A DNA stretch of 64,000 nt, from positions 496,001 to 560,000 of the forward strand of contig BAAHQB010000026.1 of assembly GCA_054601695.1 (NCBI GenBank), read 5' to 3'. Both the position numbers and the translations under genes were made by a program. Source of the stretch: Amorphochlora amoebiformis (taxonomy: Eukaryota; Cercozoa; Chlorarachniophyceae). The notes under the pieces were generated by a model. That model saw only the letters and a list, made by a program, of their open reading frames with translations, ran no database searches and was not told the DNA's origin. Of this stretch, positions 1 to 64,000 are shown piece by piece. Each line of letters begins with the position of its first letter. Positions within the stretch are counted from its first letter, which is position 1.

Positions 1-158
1 TGGTCCTCGGACTCAGATATGCTGAACATTCTGCTTCTAACCTTAACCTTAACCCTATCCAAACCCTAACCCTAATGTATCCTAAATGTAAATAACACTA
101 TCTCTAATCCTAAACCTAACGTCAGTCTCGAGTTTGACATGCATAATGTGTATGTATA

Positions 159-195
<37 letters not shown>

Positions 196-196
196 C

Positions 197-266
<70 letters not shown>

Positions 267-365
267 ATATATACATTACTCAGCCTAACCCTTGTCAACC
301 CTAACCCTAATCTAACCCTAAGATTAATCTAAATCTTAAACCTAACCCTAACCTGACCCTTATCT
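1..365. repeat. Degenerate CCCTAA repeats with linked module
   Basis: The window starts with a copy of the recurrent 'GGTCCTCGGACT...GCTGAA' module (1-40), followed by degenerate CCTAACCCTAA units to about 120 and again 285-365, interrupted by (TA)n. Same association as at 36.6, 43.3, 51.8 and 56.7 kb. Confidence 0.8.
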
Positions 366-383
366 GACCGAAATTCATGAAAC

Positions 384-420
<37 letters not shown>

Positions 421-677
421 ATATATATATATATATGAATAAGTATATCTATATATATACATATATTATACATTTACACATATACATATACACATATACA
501 TACATATATATGTAGATATAGTGTATTATTACCCAGATTAGATCCATCTACAAACCATATATACTTAAATATATATAGGTCCTATATACTTACATATATG
601 TAGGTCCTATAATTCAACTGGACAGACGTCGAACCGGTCGCCCTTCGGCAAAGAGGTATACACATAATTACATATAC

Positions 678-755
<78 letters not shown>

Positions 756-1240
756 ATATATGTATATATAATACATATAATAAATATATATGTAAATGTG
801 TGAGAGAGAGAAAGAGAGAGAGTGTGTGTGTGTAACTGTGAAGACATGCGTGTAAATTCACGTAATAGTATATTGCATTCTAATGTATCAAGTTCATGGG
901 TACTTTTTGAGACAGATAAGGTTAATAGATACATATATTTATAATATATATATCTATATATGTATATATATATATAATATATGTATGTATTTAGTATTGT
1001 ATTTAGTAATATATTTTAATATCCAATATATTATATTATAAATTCTCATGCATTCAAATAATTTATCATATCATGTTACGTTACGTTATATACCTATACG
1101 TATGATGTATACTTATATATATATATATATACATATATAGATGCATATACACGTACATTTATTTATACACATACACATATATGTGTGTACATAAATATAA
1201 TTTACATGTATATATATAATTTACATGCATATGTATGTAG

Positions 1241-1271
<31 letters not shown>

Positions 1272-2063
1272 ATATGTTTGTATGTATTTGTATACATGTA
1301 TTCATATGTACCTTATAAGCGCATACATATATATATATATTCATATATGTAAATATATATTTATTATATGTATATATAAATATTTCTATTTGCGTATAAT
1401 AACATTGATACAAAGTGTTTAGATATATATATATATATATATATACATAAATGTAAAAGATGTGTAAATAAATACAAACACATACATACACATACATTAT
1501 GTGGCCATGCACAGAGTGATACACATGTAAACATGTATAATAAGCCATACACGCATACAGATTGCAGGAGGGAATGGAGATCATCTCTACTCTAGTGCCT
1601 ACAAATCCATTAATTTACAGAAGTAGACCCATTGATATCGTATGGAGTACTGGACCAAATTCAAAGATCGATGCTCTGGATACTAGCTCTTATATAGCGT
1701 TCCGTATTTCGTTGTATAATTCTAGATAATCGTGCAAGTTGTCGATTTGAACATAGCTTTTTGAATTAGTTTTACGTGAGATTCAAAGTTACATAGACTT
1801 TTACGTAGGCCAACATGCCATCATGTTGATTGTTCATATATTCTAGATATTTGACTAGTTGACTATGATAAATATATATATATATATATATATGTATAAA
1901 AACGCTCTCATATTGACGGTCTGGTAATATATATATATACCTAGACTTTAGCTAGTAATACAGTAAGAGCCTAGGGTATTCATCAATGACTTAAATTCTC
2001 ATCATAAATTTAATTTATATGGCATGATACTAGAAATACGCAGGGGGGATACTAGTGATATTT
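1..2063. other. 3' flank of oxygenase gene
   Basis: Holds degenerate CCCTAA-type repeats (1-120, 285-365), (TA)n blocks (160-270, 390-440, 720-770, 1240-1265, 1425-1445) and a more complex stretch at 1560-2060 downstream of the oxygenase stop, presumably its 3' UTR and terminator. A 54-codon plus-strand frame open at 1566-1730 has no recognisable homology. I see no confident gene. Confidence 0.5.
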
Positions 2064-2379
2064 CTAAGGACTGGAGTACATAACATCAGACCGGATCGCA
2101 TACTTGACTCCAGATATAACCTAAGATGTTGTTTGTTGTAAATGTAAATATATGATATCACGATATATGTAATTTACATGTTTTTACATTATGATTAGAG
2201 TTAAAATATTATTCCGTAACAATTTAAAAAGCTTAATCCGTATACATTGGTATGTGTACATATAGATGTATATATGTATATGTGCACGCTCTATATATTT
2301 ATATATATTATATATATAGTTATATATTGTATATATAGTTGTATATAATGTACATATATTATAGATCTATATACATATT

Positions 2380-2435
<56 letters not shown>

Positions 2436-2574
2436 TATAGTATACCTAGTTTCCTCATTCAAAGGACTCTACATTTGATTTCGTACACCATACATATACA
2501 TTCTTTTATATATATGTACAAAAATTATGTACATATATATTATATATATATATGAGATATAATATATTTCATGC

Positions 2575-2617
<43 letters not shown>

Positions 2618-3010
2618 GTTATATATATATACCTTGGTTCCCTCATGCAAGGGACTATAGGGATGATTTCCCTGGTAAAAGATTAAAGCCATTCCAGGCT
2701 CCTATATATACAAATATATGAATATATACACATGCATGTAAACATAAACGCAAGGTAAATGAGTATACTAGTGTAACCCTCTGGACGCTCATACGACAAG
2801 GTTTATATTTAAGTTTAATATATCTACATGTGAATATCTATGTTTCTTAAATCAAAATATGAAGAAACTCTTATATATATATATATTTTGTAAATATGTG
2901 AATATAGATATGTGAATATATTACATATGAATATCGATATATCTTGAAATCAAAATGTAAAGACAATACCCACCGGCGTAACCCTCTGAACGCTCATGCG
3001 GCAACCATTC
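2064..3010 (-). CDS. Oxygenase exons 12-14: distal His and 2OG-binding Lys
   Basis: Exons 2974-3010 ([12 protein letters not shown]), 2633-2701 ([14 protein letters not shown], then YSPLHEGTK) and 2064-2120 ([18 protein letters not shown], stop). Together they read V-x-P-x-P-G-M-A-L-I-F ... H-E-G ... G-V-K-Y ... R-S-D-V, the standard C-terminal end of P4H-like enzymes. Exons 12 and 13 each have a decayed duplicate close downstream (2771-2801 and 2443-2483); the catalytic His codon is lost in the exon-13 copy, so the copies are not functional substitutes. Confidence 0.92.
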
Positions 3011-3665
3011 CTGAGAAAGAGAGTTGAATATATTTAAACGGCATATTACATGTAATATATTCATATCTAAACCATTGTTATGTTCTTATCATCATTACTA
3101 ATGTTACTCTATATATATATATATTAAATATATGTTATTAATACATCATATACGTATATATATATATAATATATTACTATATATATATATATATATATAC
3201 ATACATACATACATACATATTTTATCTGTTAACTACACGCTCGTTGACGAGGTTCCCGGCTTATATTTCCGAAAGAAGGACGTCTCTCCACCCTTCAACT
3301 CAGGATCTAGGGTTAGGTCTACTCAGAAGAGATAGAGCGACAGAGAGTGAGAGACAGAGAGCTAAAAGAGTCTCAGTGAGAGACCGAGAGTTAAAGAGTC
3401 TCTCTTCCCTTCAACTCTCATTTCAGGTTAGGTTACCCTTAGGGGGCAGAGAGCGTCAGGAGGAGAGATAATAGCTCTAAAGAGAGACTAAGAGAACGAG
3501 AGAGGAAGAGAGGGGAGGGAATGAGGGAAGAAAGTGAGAGGGCGAGAAAGGAAAATGAGAGAGCGAGAGGAACAAATAGCGCTGATCTAGCTTCGGGTTC
3601 TGTGTTAGCAGGAGATAGATAGATAGATAGAGAGAAGAGATGGATAGATAAAGATACATGGAAAG

Positions 3666-3696
<31 letters not shown>

Positions 3697-4232
3697 GGAA
3701 GAGAGAAGAGAGAGAAGGGAGAGAAGAGAGAGAGAGAAGAGAGAGAGGAGAGAGAAGAGAGAGAGAGAAGAGAGGAAAGATGAATTTATAGAGATGATAG
3801 GGATAAAGATGAGATGGATAGAGAAACTCTCGAGAGAGAGGAGAGAGAGGAGAGATGCTTGAGAGATGGGAAGTGAAGGTCGAGCGAAGAGATCTTACCT
3901 TTATTGAGGTAGAGTATAAATGTCAGGAGAGAGCACTCAACAGAGTTGCGGAAGTACTGGGTATAAAGGTATATTTTAATATATATATACATATATATAT
4001 ATATGTTGGTATATAAATACATTGTAATATATATATATATATATTCAATATATATATTTATATATATAATATATAAATATATATAATATATATATATGTA
4101 TACATATATTTCCACATATAATTCATACATAGAATTATACATATAGTCATATTTATAATATTATGAAGACTTATAAAATAAGTATATATATATATATTAT
4201 TTTTGTATATAGATATCTATATATATGTATAA

Positions 4233-4318
<86 letters not shown>

Positions 4319-4439
4319 ACCACACTACGATGAACAAGTAATTTAAACATATTTAAATTATATATACATATACATATCTATATATGTACATATATATATA
4401 TATATATATATTCATACATATATATGTTCTTAAATATAT

Positions 4440-4491
<52 letters not shown>

Positions 4492-4733
4492 CCTGTCCAT
4501 CGTAGTGTGGCTCGAATTGCTCACCTCCGGTATAGCGATAAAATCTATGTGTGTGTATATAGATATGTATGTATACATTTATATGTAATATCTATATCTA
4601 TATATTTATATATATATATAAATATATATACATATATATATATATATATTATATATATATATATATATATAATATATATATATATATATAGTAACATATA
4701 CATATATATAAATATATATATATACATATGTAT

Positions 4734-4780
<47 letters not shown>

Positions 4781-5118
4781 TTATTGATATAAATATGGAT
4801 GTACATATATATATATGTATATATAGATAATATTTAATATATATATATATATTATATACATATACTGTATGCATACCTAAGACGCTCATTCATGCCACAT
4901 TTCTTCCAGTCTTTCATTCTATGCTGGAAGTTATAAACAAATGTGTATATGTATGTATGTATGTATATATGTGTATATATATAAACATATAGGTATAAAT
5001 ACATGTACAGTAAATATATATAGTTATATACGTAGTTATGATCACTTATGTGAACACAGATGTAATGACATCATACATAGGTGAAATGTTTTTACATATA
5101 TGTTATATTATATATGTA

Positions 5119-5151
<33 letters not shown>

Positions 5152-5179
5152 ACGTATATATATAACGTATATATATAAC

Positions 5180-5216
<37 letters not shown>

Positions 5217-5267
5217 AAAATATATATACCTATAAATATATCGATATGATATATGTATATATATACA

Positions 5268-5346
<79 letters not shown>

Positions 5347-5398
5347 GATAGTTACCGTGCTCACAGTGTCGGGCATAAAGTCCTTAATACGCTCCCAC

Positions 5399-5432
<34 letters not shown>

Positions 5433-5520
5433 TATTATATACTTATATATGCACATATATATCAATATATGTACGTGTTTATATATATATATATCTATAT
5501 ATGCACATATATATACATAC

Positions 5521-5552
<32 letters not shown>

Positions 5553-5579
5553 ATACATATATATATATATATCCCACAC

Positions 5580-5612
<33 letters not shown>

Positions 5613-5635
5613 TATTATTATTATATTTATAAATA

Positions 5636-5686
<51 letters not shown>

Positions 5687-5714
5687 CAATGTATGTACGT
5701 CTTTATACACATAG

Positions 5715-5747
<33 letters not shown>

Positions 5748-5961
5748 CATATATGTGTGTATATATGTATATAATGTACCTTTATCAGAGGTAATACTGC
5801 GTTTGCTTAAATGTAGAATATGTATATGTGATACATATATTTATATCACATGTCACATATATATATATATATATATGTACATATATATATATATATATTA
5901 CCGTGTCCTCGATAAACTTTCTATCGGACTGCCTGGGGGGATGTCAAAACATGTTTAGATT

Positions 5962-5993
<32 letters not shown>

Positions 5994-6227
5994 AATCTAA
6001 ATATTACATTACCACATTTTTATATATATGTATATATACATATATATATATACGTATATATATGTAATTTTCATTCATTAGCTTCCTACGGTGAGAGGGC
6101 AGTCCAAGCATATGTATTTATGTATTTTTACACATATATTTATATATATATATATATATATAATATTTTTAATATGCATACAATATTTATATATATATAT
6201 ATGTTTATATATATTAAACATAATATG

Positions 6228-6270
<43 letters not shown>

Positions 6271-6553
6271 CATACAAATATACTATGTCTAATACACAAC
6301 TCTAACTAATCCTGTAACTTATCGTATATATGTTTATAGATACATATATTATGTATATATATATATATATATATATATTATGAATATGTACATAAGTATA
6401 CATAACACATACATATTTCCATGTACACATAACTATGTATTCATGTATATATAAAATGTGTATGGAATATTCATACATAAAACATTCATGTACACATAGA
6501 TCATATCTTATATACACATACTATTATGTTATATATATTTATATTACATTACC

Positions 6554-6592
<39 letters not shown>

Positions 6593-6989
6593 TATTATAT
6601 ATTGTATATATATATATCTGTACGTATGTAAAAATATACACAAATAAATATATATATATGTATAATATATATATATATATATATGTATGTATATATATAT
6701 ATATATTTATATATAATATATATATATATATATATGTATATTATTCATGAACGTTTTTAGATGCACAGATGATATCGCATATTTATTTATATTACCAGAT
6801 AACCCTTTTATTATTTCGGATATCCATCTTTACCATACCTAGACTTGTGGTAACCTGATAATACAGGATAATTAATACATATGTTTATAAGAAAAGTTAT
6901 ATATATATATTTATATAAGAAAAGTTATATATATATATATATATATGTATTAAACACGTGCATAAATTTTATCTACAATACATATGTAT

Positions 6990-7025
<36 letters not shown>

Positions 7026-7110
7026 GTATTTATATATATTTGTATTTATATATATATATTATAGTATAAATCTATATAGAACATATATAATGTGTATAAA
7101 ATATATACAT

Positions 7111-7152
<42 letters not shown>

Positions 7153-7158
7153 TATATT

Positions 7159-7191
<33 letters not shown>

Positions 7192-7438
7192 GTATATATA
7201 TATATGTGCGTGTGTGCATATATATTATAAATGCAATATATATATATATATATATATATATGTATAAATATATATATGTATATTTATATGTATTTATAAA
7301 GTATGTATATAATTATGATATAGCATACCAAAGCATCAGAAAAACCCATCTTCTCGGAGAGCTGTATGAATTGCTTACACTCTTCTGTTTATATATACAT
7401 ATATGTGTGTATATATAATATATATATATATTTATATT

Positions 7439-7469
<31 letters not shown>

Positions 7470-7794
7470 ATTCATATTTATATTTATATTATATTATACG
7501 TTTAAATCCCAATGCATATTTATACAATGTCAATGCATAAAATAACAATTGTTATTTTATTCTAGCAGCGAACGTATACGTATGTACAAACACGCACATT
7601 TATTTGTGATTATTGGGATATTGATGTGTTATTTCAAAATAATTGAAACCTTTGGTAAATACGTTTTTGAGTGTGAATGCCCCTTTGACACCGTGGACAT
7701 CCTCTTTGATAATCTATTATATTTTTTTAATTATCATATATATATATTATATATATGCATATATGTACACATATATGATATACATATCTATAAA

Positions 7795-7833
<39 letters not shown>

Positions 7834-8324
7834 TACCCTTAAGAGAATGTAAATGCTTTACAAATGTATGTATAATATAACTAAATACATAAATAAATTA
7901 TACGTTCAAAAATGCATTTCTGTGATTATCCAACAAACAAAGATAACGTAAATGCGATTTAAAAACATATATATTATATATAAACACATATCATATGTAA
8001 AAACATTATGTATATGTATAAAACGTTGGACTGTTTTGAAGATATGCCTAAATTGCTACTTAGATATATTCTGGTACATATATTAGAATAACATATATTT
8101 TTTATATTAATGTAGTAAGATATATACTATGTATATAAATGTACATTATATAATGTACATACAAATCATATGCAATTAAAATATGTATATAATATATATA
8201 TATATATATATATAAATATATATATATATATTTAATTATATACATATATGTAAATGTATATAATATATATATATATATATATATATCAATATATATATAT
8301 TATATATATATATATAGAAATATC

Positions 8325-8365
<41 letters not shown>

Positions 8366-8542
8366 AAGTTTATGATACATAGCCATATCTCGAAACATAT
8401 CTGAATCAATAACATATGTATACCAGCTTAAGTTCATAATGTTAGTCTAGATCTTTAATTTGATACAGGTATATATCTATATATATATATATATATAATA
8501 TATGTATATAATTCATATAATTGTATATATATAGATATATTG

Positions 8543-8583
<41 letters not shown>

Positions 8584-8964
8584 TATATTAATATATATAT
8601 ATATATATATTATTTATATATATATATATATATAATGCATGCACACATAAATATATTATATGTATTATACCTTTTTTTGTTGTTCTTTATGATCTTCCCA
8701 TTTGATAGGGTTAGCCTATATGTGCGTGTACATCATCTCATATTTGTGCAACGCAGATATATAGTATACGTTAAATATATATGTGTGTATAATATATATA
8801 TATATATGTGTATGTATATATATATATATATATATATAATATAATATATACATATATATTTATTTAATTTAGATACATAATATACACACTATACATTACA
8901 AAATGTTATTAACTATATGTTTTAGATATGTGTATATACATAGATTATTTATGTATGTATATAC

Positions 8965-9015
<51 letters not shown>

Positions 9016-9356
9016 GTATATATGTACATATATATTTACATACATAGATAATGCATGTATATTGTGTGCGTGTATATAATATGTGCTTGTATACAGAGAG
9101 ACTGTTAAACATATATACATAATATATCTATACTATAACATATATACAAATATATATATATATATACATATATATATAATATAAACATATATATATATAA
9201 TATACATATATATATATATACATCATAATATATTTTTTTTTAGATCTAATCTGTATATGTATGATGTACATACATACATATATATATATATATGTGTACA
9301 TACATATATGTTACCTCCTTGGTTTGATAAATATTCACCCCATTCTCTTTTCCCAT
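2064..9356 (-). CDS. Prolyl 4-hydroxylase-like 2OG-Fe(II) oxygenase, 14 exons
   Basis: Complete split gene encoding about 236 residues. Exons (coding order): 9315-9356, 8671-8715, 7650-7713, 7329-7384, 6796-6854, 5902-5932, 5365-5400, 4877-4923, 4493-4544, 3899-3956, 3249-3306, 2974-3010, 2633-2701, 2064-2120; all junctions are GT...AG and keep codon phase. The family hydroxylates a side chain (classically proline) using O2, Fe(II) and 2-oxoglutarate. Seen here: [16 protein letters not shown] gives the iron ligands His140 and Asp142; LHEGTKVISGVKY gives distal iron ligand His214 and, ten residues later, 2OG-binding Lys224; GGETSFF and PGMALIF are the usual core strands. No signal peptide or membrane segment is visible, so a cytosolic or nuclear enzyme is inferred. 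Substrate is unknown. The start is ATG 9354-9356, followed by an in-phase donor; the stop is TAG at 2064-2066. It is transcribed away from the UBR gene. Confidence 0.92.
2443..2483 (-). pseudogene. Decayed copy of oxygenase exon 13
   Basis: Minus-strand SPLNEETR with flanking sequence matches SPLHEGTK of exon 13 (2633-2701). The catalytic His has become Asn and the Gly has become Glu. Confidence 0.8.
2771..2801 (-). pseudogene. Decayed copy of oxygenase exon 12
   Basis: CRMSVQRVT on the minus strand repeats exon 12 (2974-3010) with about 30 further flanking bases of similarity, implying a roughly 200-bp tandem duplication. Confidence 0.85.
3249..5932 (-). CDS. Oxygenase exons 6-11: catalytic core
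   Basis: Exons 5902-5932 ([10 protein letters not shown]), 5365-5400 ([12 protein letters not shown]), 4877-4923 ([15 protein letters not shown]), 4493-4544 ([17 protein letters not shown]), 3899-3956 ([19 protein letters not shown]) and 3249-3306 ([18 protein letters not shown]). Exon 9 carries the His-x-Asp iron motif. Exons 10-11 give the 'L-T-x-L-x-Y-L-N ... G-G-E-T-x-F' core of the double-stranded beta-helix. Exon 7 has two usable donors three codons apart (end 5365 or 5356), so the protein may contain three extra residues (VST). Exon 11 uses an unusual GTCAAC donor. Its preceding intron (3307-3898) is a long GA-rich tract, pyrimidine-rich in the sense direction. Confidence 0.88.
3315..3890. 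repeat. GA-rich (sense CT-rich) tract, oxygenase intron 10
   Basis: Purine-rich GAGA/GGAGA tract on the plus strand, therefore a polypyrimidine tract in the transcribed sense of the oxygenase gene, ending close to the acceptor of exon 11 (3307). Confidence 0.9.
4314..4337 (+). pseudogene. Inverted copy of the His-x-Asp exon
   Basis: The plus strand reads IEPHYDEQ followed by GTAATT, matching [14 protein letters not shown] of oxygenase exon 9 on the minus strand (4493-4544). Arms 4315-4335 and 4495-4515 are inverted repeats with 19 of 21 pairs, separated by (TA)n. Confidence 0.8.
6796..9356 (-). CDS. Oxygenase exons 1-5: N-terminal helical part
   Basis: Exons 9315-9356 ([14 protein letters not shown]), 8671-8715 ([15 protein letters not shown]), 7650-7713 (ends [11 protein letters not shown]), 7329-7384 ([18 protein letters not shown]) and 6796-6854 ([19 protein letters not shown]). 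'[20 protein letters not shown]' is the typical 'N-L-s-x-e-E-C' helix that opens plant and protist P4H-like oxygenases, and the following RNNKRVI corresponds to the family's 'R-x-N-x-R' segment. The start of exon 3 is ambiguous: acceptor TAG gives 7713, an alternative gives 7701. Introns are (TA)n-rich with no other gene seen in them. Confidence 0.85.
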
Positions 9357-9555
9357 GATCTGTATTGTAGAATTATGTAATATTTATGTACATATGTATA
9401 TTTATACATACATGTATGTATGTACATATACATTTACATAACATATGTATACATGCATGTGCACACACACAAACACACACACATATATACATGTATATGT
9501 GTGCATATATATATATATTATATGTATATATATTATATGTATGTATATATGTGTA

Positions 9556-9589
<34 letters not shown>

Positions 9590-9654
9590 ATATTACATGA
9601 ATGTGTGTATGCATATATAAATACGTACACATACATCTTTACTTGTGAGTTAAC

Positions 9655-9697
<43 letters not shown>

Positions 9698-10619
9698 TTC
9701 ACGGAATCCTGTTTTCCCATAGTCTTTTTCATAGTAATAAACATGTAAGACATTTTATAAAGATACATATATGAAATATATATGAAATTCTACTACATAT
9801 ATGTGTGAATACAGACAACCTGAATAGAGAAACTCACAGGTATTGTAAATTTTAATTTCCCTCCCGTTTCTCACCCTTCTTCTTTCGACTCACCTCCAAA
9901 GAACAACACTAGAAACCCTCTGCCTTCTTTACATATATCCCGACATGCTTGAAACCGTATGTGGGAAATAAACCTTAAATTTGATCTTGCAGTCGTTCTT
10001 TCTCGCCTTTTCCTCCTGTTTTTCACCCTTTCCCGTCCCCAGTCCAAGGTAACTTAGCACACTCGTCATGTCTGTTTGTCCAGATGGATGCTGGGAAGCC
10101 GGTCAAACTTCTCTCGGAAGGTTCCCGGGAAACACACATTGAGATTGGGATATCTAAAGATACATATCTCGAATATCGAAATATCAATACTTTTAACATA
10201 GGATATCTCGATATCGAAAACTAAATATGTATATATAATTCCCGCCTCATGTTAAGTTGTTAAGTTAACACAGCCTCTAATGATAATAATCCCGGGATTT
10301 CGGGGACTTACTATTTGGGTGATTTCACACAAATTGACATAAATTGGGCGACGGCAGGCCAGAAAGACGGCCAGCGTACGACTGAAGGGCGTTTGACACC
10401 CATTCATTCGCACGCGAAAGTCTCTTTAGGCTCTCGGTGAAGCGTAAATCGTTGGTTAAAGACTTGGAGAAGCCCCAGATGAAGAAAGCACGAAAGGAGA
10501 ATGACGGGTTTGGCCATATCTTCGGAATCTCAAACCTCCTTCCGCGACCCTCGTGCATTCCAGCCTTTTCTGCCCCAATTTATCTGATACAATTCCTAGC
10601 ATCCTGCCATATATATCAT
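9357..10619. promoter_or_regulatory. Divergent intergenic region, probable shared promoter
   Basis: The 1.26 kb between the two divergent start codons. The part 9830-10600 is unusually free of (TA)n for this window and holds balanced-composition DNA, as expected for promoters and 5' leaders. At 10150-10225 short palindromic ATATCGATAT/ATATCTCGATAT-like words recur. No reliable TATA box or initiator can be named in such AT-rich DNA. A degenerate copy of oxygenase exon 1 lies inside (9697-9720). Confidence 0.4.
9697..9720 (-). pseudogene. Copy of oxygenase exon 1
   Basis: MGKQDSVNI on the minus strand versus MGKENGVNI of exon 1; it lacks the KE|GTAACA end and runs into (TA)n. An in-frame MKKT precedes it. 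Confidence 0.75.
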
Positions 10620-63190
<52,571 letters not shown>

Positions 63191-63949
63191 CACTAAGCTG
63201 AGCCACCAAATTTCGAACCTTGAAATAGCCTCATGCATAAGTTGGGCTGATGGACAAATTGAATTATTCTTAAGTTTCAAGTGAGACTAGGTCTAGTCAG
63301 TAGTAGGTAGATACGCCATGTGCGGGCTGGATATATATTCTAGATATTCTTGTGTTATCATCAGATTATTTCAGTAAATCTAGCGATCACAAAGATTGTA
63401 CAAACAGTTTTAATATCTACTTTTCATACTCTACCTGCTTGAAATGCATATGTGTGACCTAGGTGACTGCTAGACTGTAGTGGTCGATATACTAGATGTA
63501 TGTTCACTCATTCAACAAGCATGCTACACTAGTACAACTAGACAAATTATTTAACGTAAACCGTCATCAGCAACTAGCTTAGGCTAGTGGTATTAATATA
63601 TGTTCACATATACAGATCACTTCATTACGAATATACGATAGTACGAATGTAACTAGGTAATTATTTATTAACTGTTTCAATCTAGTCAATATCGCATGTG
63701 TATTATGACCTAGGTGACGAATTGCAACTGATTTTCGAATCCTTTACTATAGTTGCCTAAATCTGTAAGTTTACAGTTCTGGAGTTGAAATATCTTCTTA
63801 CTTCAACTTGTTATCTGGTTCTTTGGCATCTGTGCCTCGGAAAAAAATCAAGATTGATTTACAATATGTATATATATATTAATAAATATATGTATTACAT
63901 GTATTATAAATGTACACTTTCACACATATAATATAATCTATATGTATAC

Positions 63950-64000
<51 letters not shown>
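63191..64000. other. 3' flank of UBR gene
   Basis: About 670 bases of non-repetitive AT-rich DNA follow the UBR stop codon, then (TA)n resumes near 63860. It should contain the UBR 3' UTR and polyadenylation site. No AATAAA is evident in the first 200 bases. No coding island with splice signals is visible. Confidence 0.5.

Noticed and set aside
1-365. Chromosome end because of CCCTAA repeats at the window start
   Set aside because: Repeats are degenerate, short and interrupted, and similar arrays occur throughout the window inside introns, so they are interstitial.
5774-5806. Minus-strand KRSITSDK island as an extra oxygenase exon
   Set aside because: Exons 6 and 7 are both phase 0 at the junction; every acceptor for this island in phase 0 meets a TGA stop.
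6080-6110. Minus-strand LGLPSH island as an oxygenase exon
   Set aside because: No AG acceptor precedes it, and exon 5 at 6796-6854 already joins exon 6 in phase.
10325-10558. Minus-strand ORF of 77 codons upstream of the UBR gene
   Set aside because: It has no recognisable motif and lies in the leader/promoter region; chance openness in balanced-composition DNA is sufficient.

Overview
The window is nuclear DNA of a eukaryote, probably a protist, but the lineage cannot be fixed from sequence. About 85-90% of it is non-coding and dominated by (TA)n microsatellites. The protein-coding part is cut into very small exons (mostly 22-190 nt), so almost no long open reading frame is real: nearly all long Tyr/Ile ORFs are translated (TA)n. 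Interstitial telomere-like arrays are of the TTAGGG/CCCTAA type.

Reading exon by exon and requiring GT...AG junctions with matching codon phase, I find two divergently arranged genes that account for essentially all of the conserved coding sequence. (1) Minus strand, 9356 down to 2064: a 14-exon, about 236-residue prolyl 4-hydroxylase-like 2-oxoglutarate/Fe(II) oxygenase, complete from ATG to stop, with the His-x-Asp...His...Lys catalytic set. (2) Plus strand, about 10620 to 63190: one UBR1/UBR2-type N-recognin (E3 ubiquitin ligase of the N-degron pathway) in about 98 exons over 52.6 kb, about 2,110 residues. Its UBR box, ClpS-like domain, helical scaffold, winged-helix-like region, basic helix, RING-H2 and C-terminal cap appear in the canonical order. 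Exonic sequence is about 12% of the gene.

Layout: 1-2063, 3' flank of the oxygenase gene with telomere-like remnants; 2064-9356, oxygenase gene; 9357-10619, divergent intergenic/promoter region; 10620-63190, UBR gene; 63191-64000, its 3' flank. Introns carry (TA)n, strand-biased polypyrimidine tracts, CCCTAA arrays joined to a recurrent roughly 40-90 bp module, minisatellites, and many decayed tandem copies of the neighbouring exon.

The most unusual points are: the extreme fragmentation of one E3 ligase gene; two apparent SH3/Tudor-like domain insertions in the UBR1 scaffold; more than a dozen 'exon relics' showing that introns grow by local duplication; an inverted exon relic in the oxygenase gene; a tandemly duplicated intron that leaves a zero-length exon (AG|GT); and a dispersed element physically tied to telomere-like repeats. 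Exon boundaries come from splice consensus, codon phase and remembered family alignment; no alignment or RNA evidence was available. Terminal exons, the donor of UBR exon 13, and exons 7-11, 38-39 and 79-80 are the least certain.
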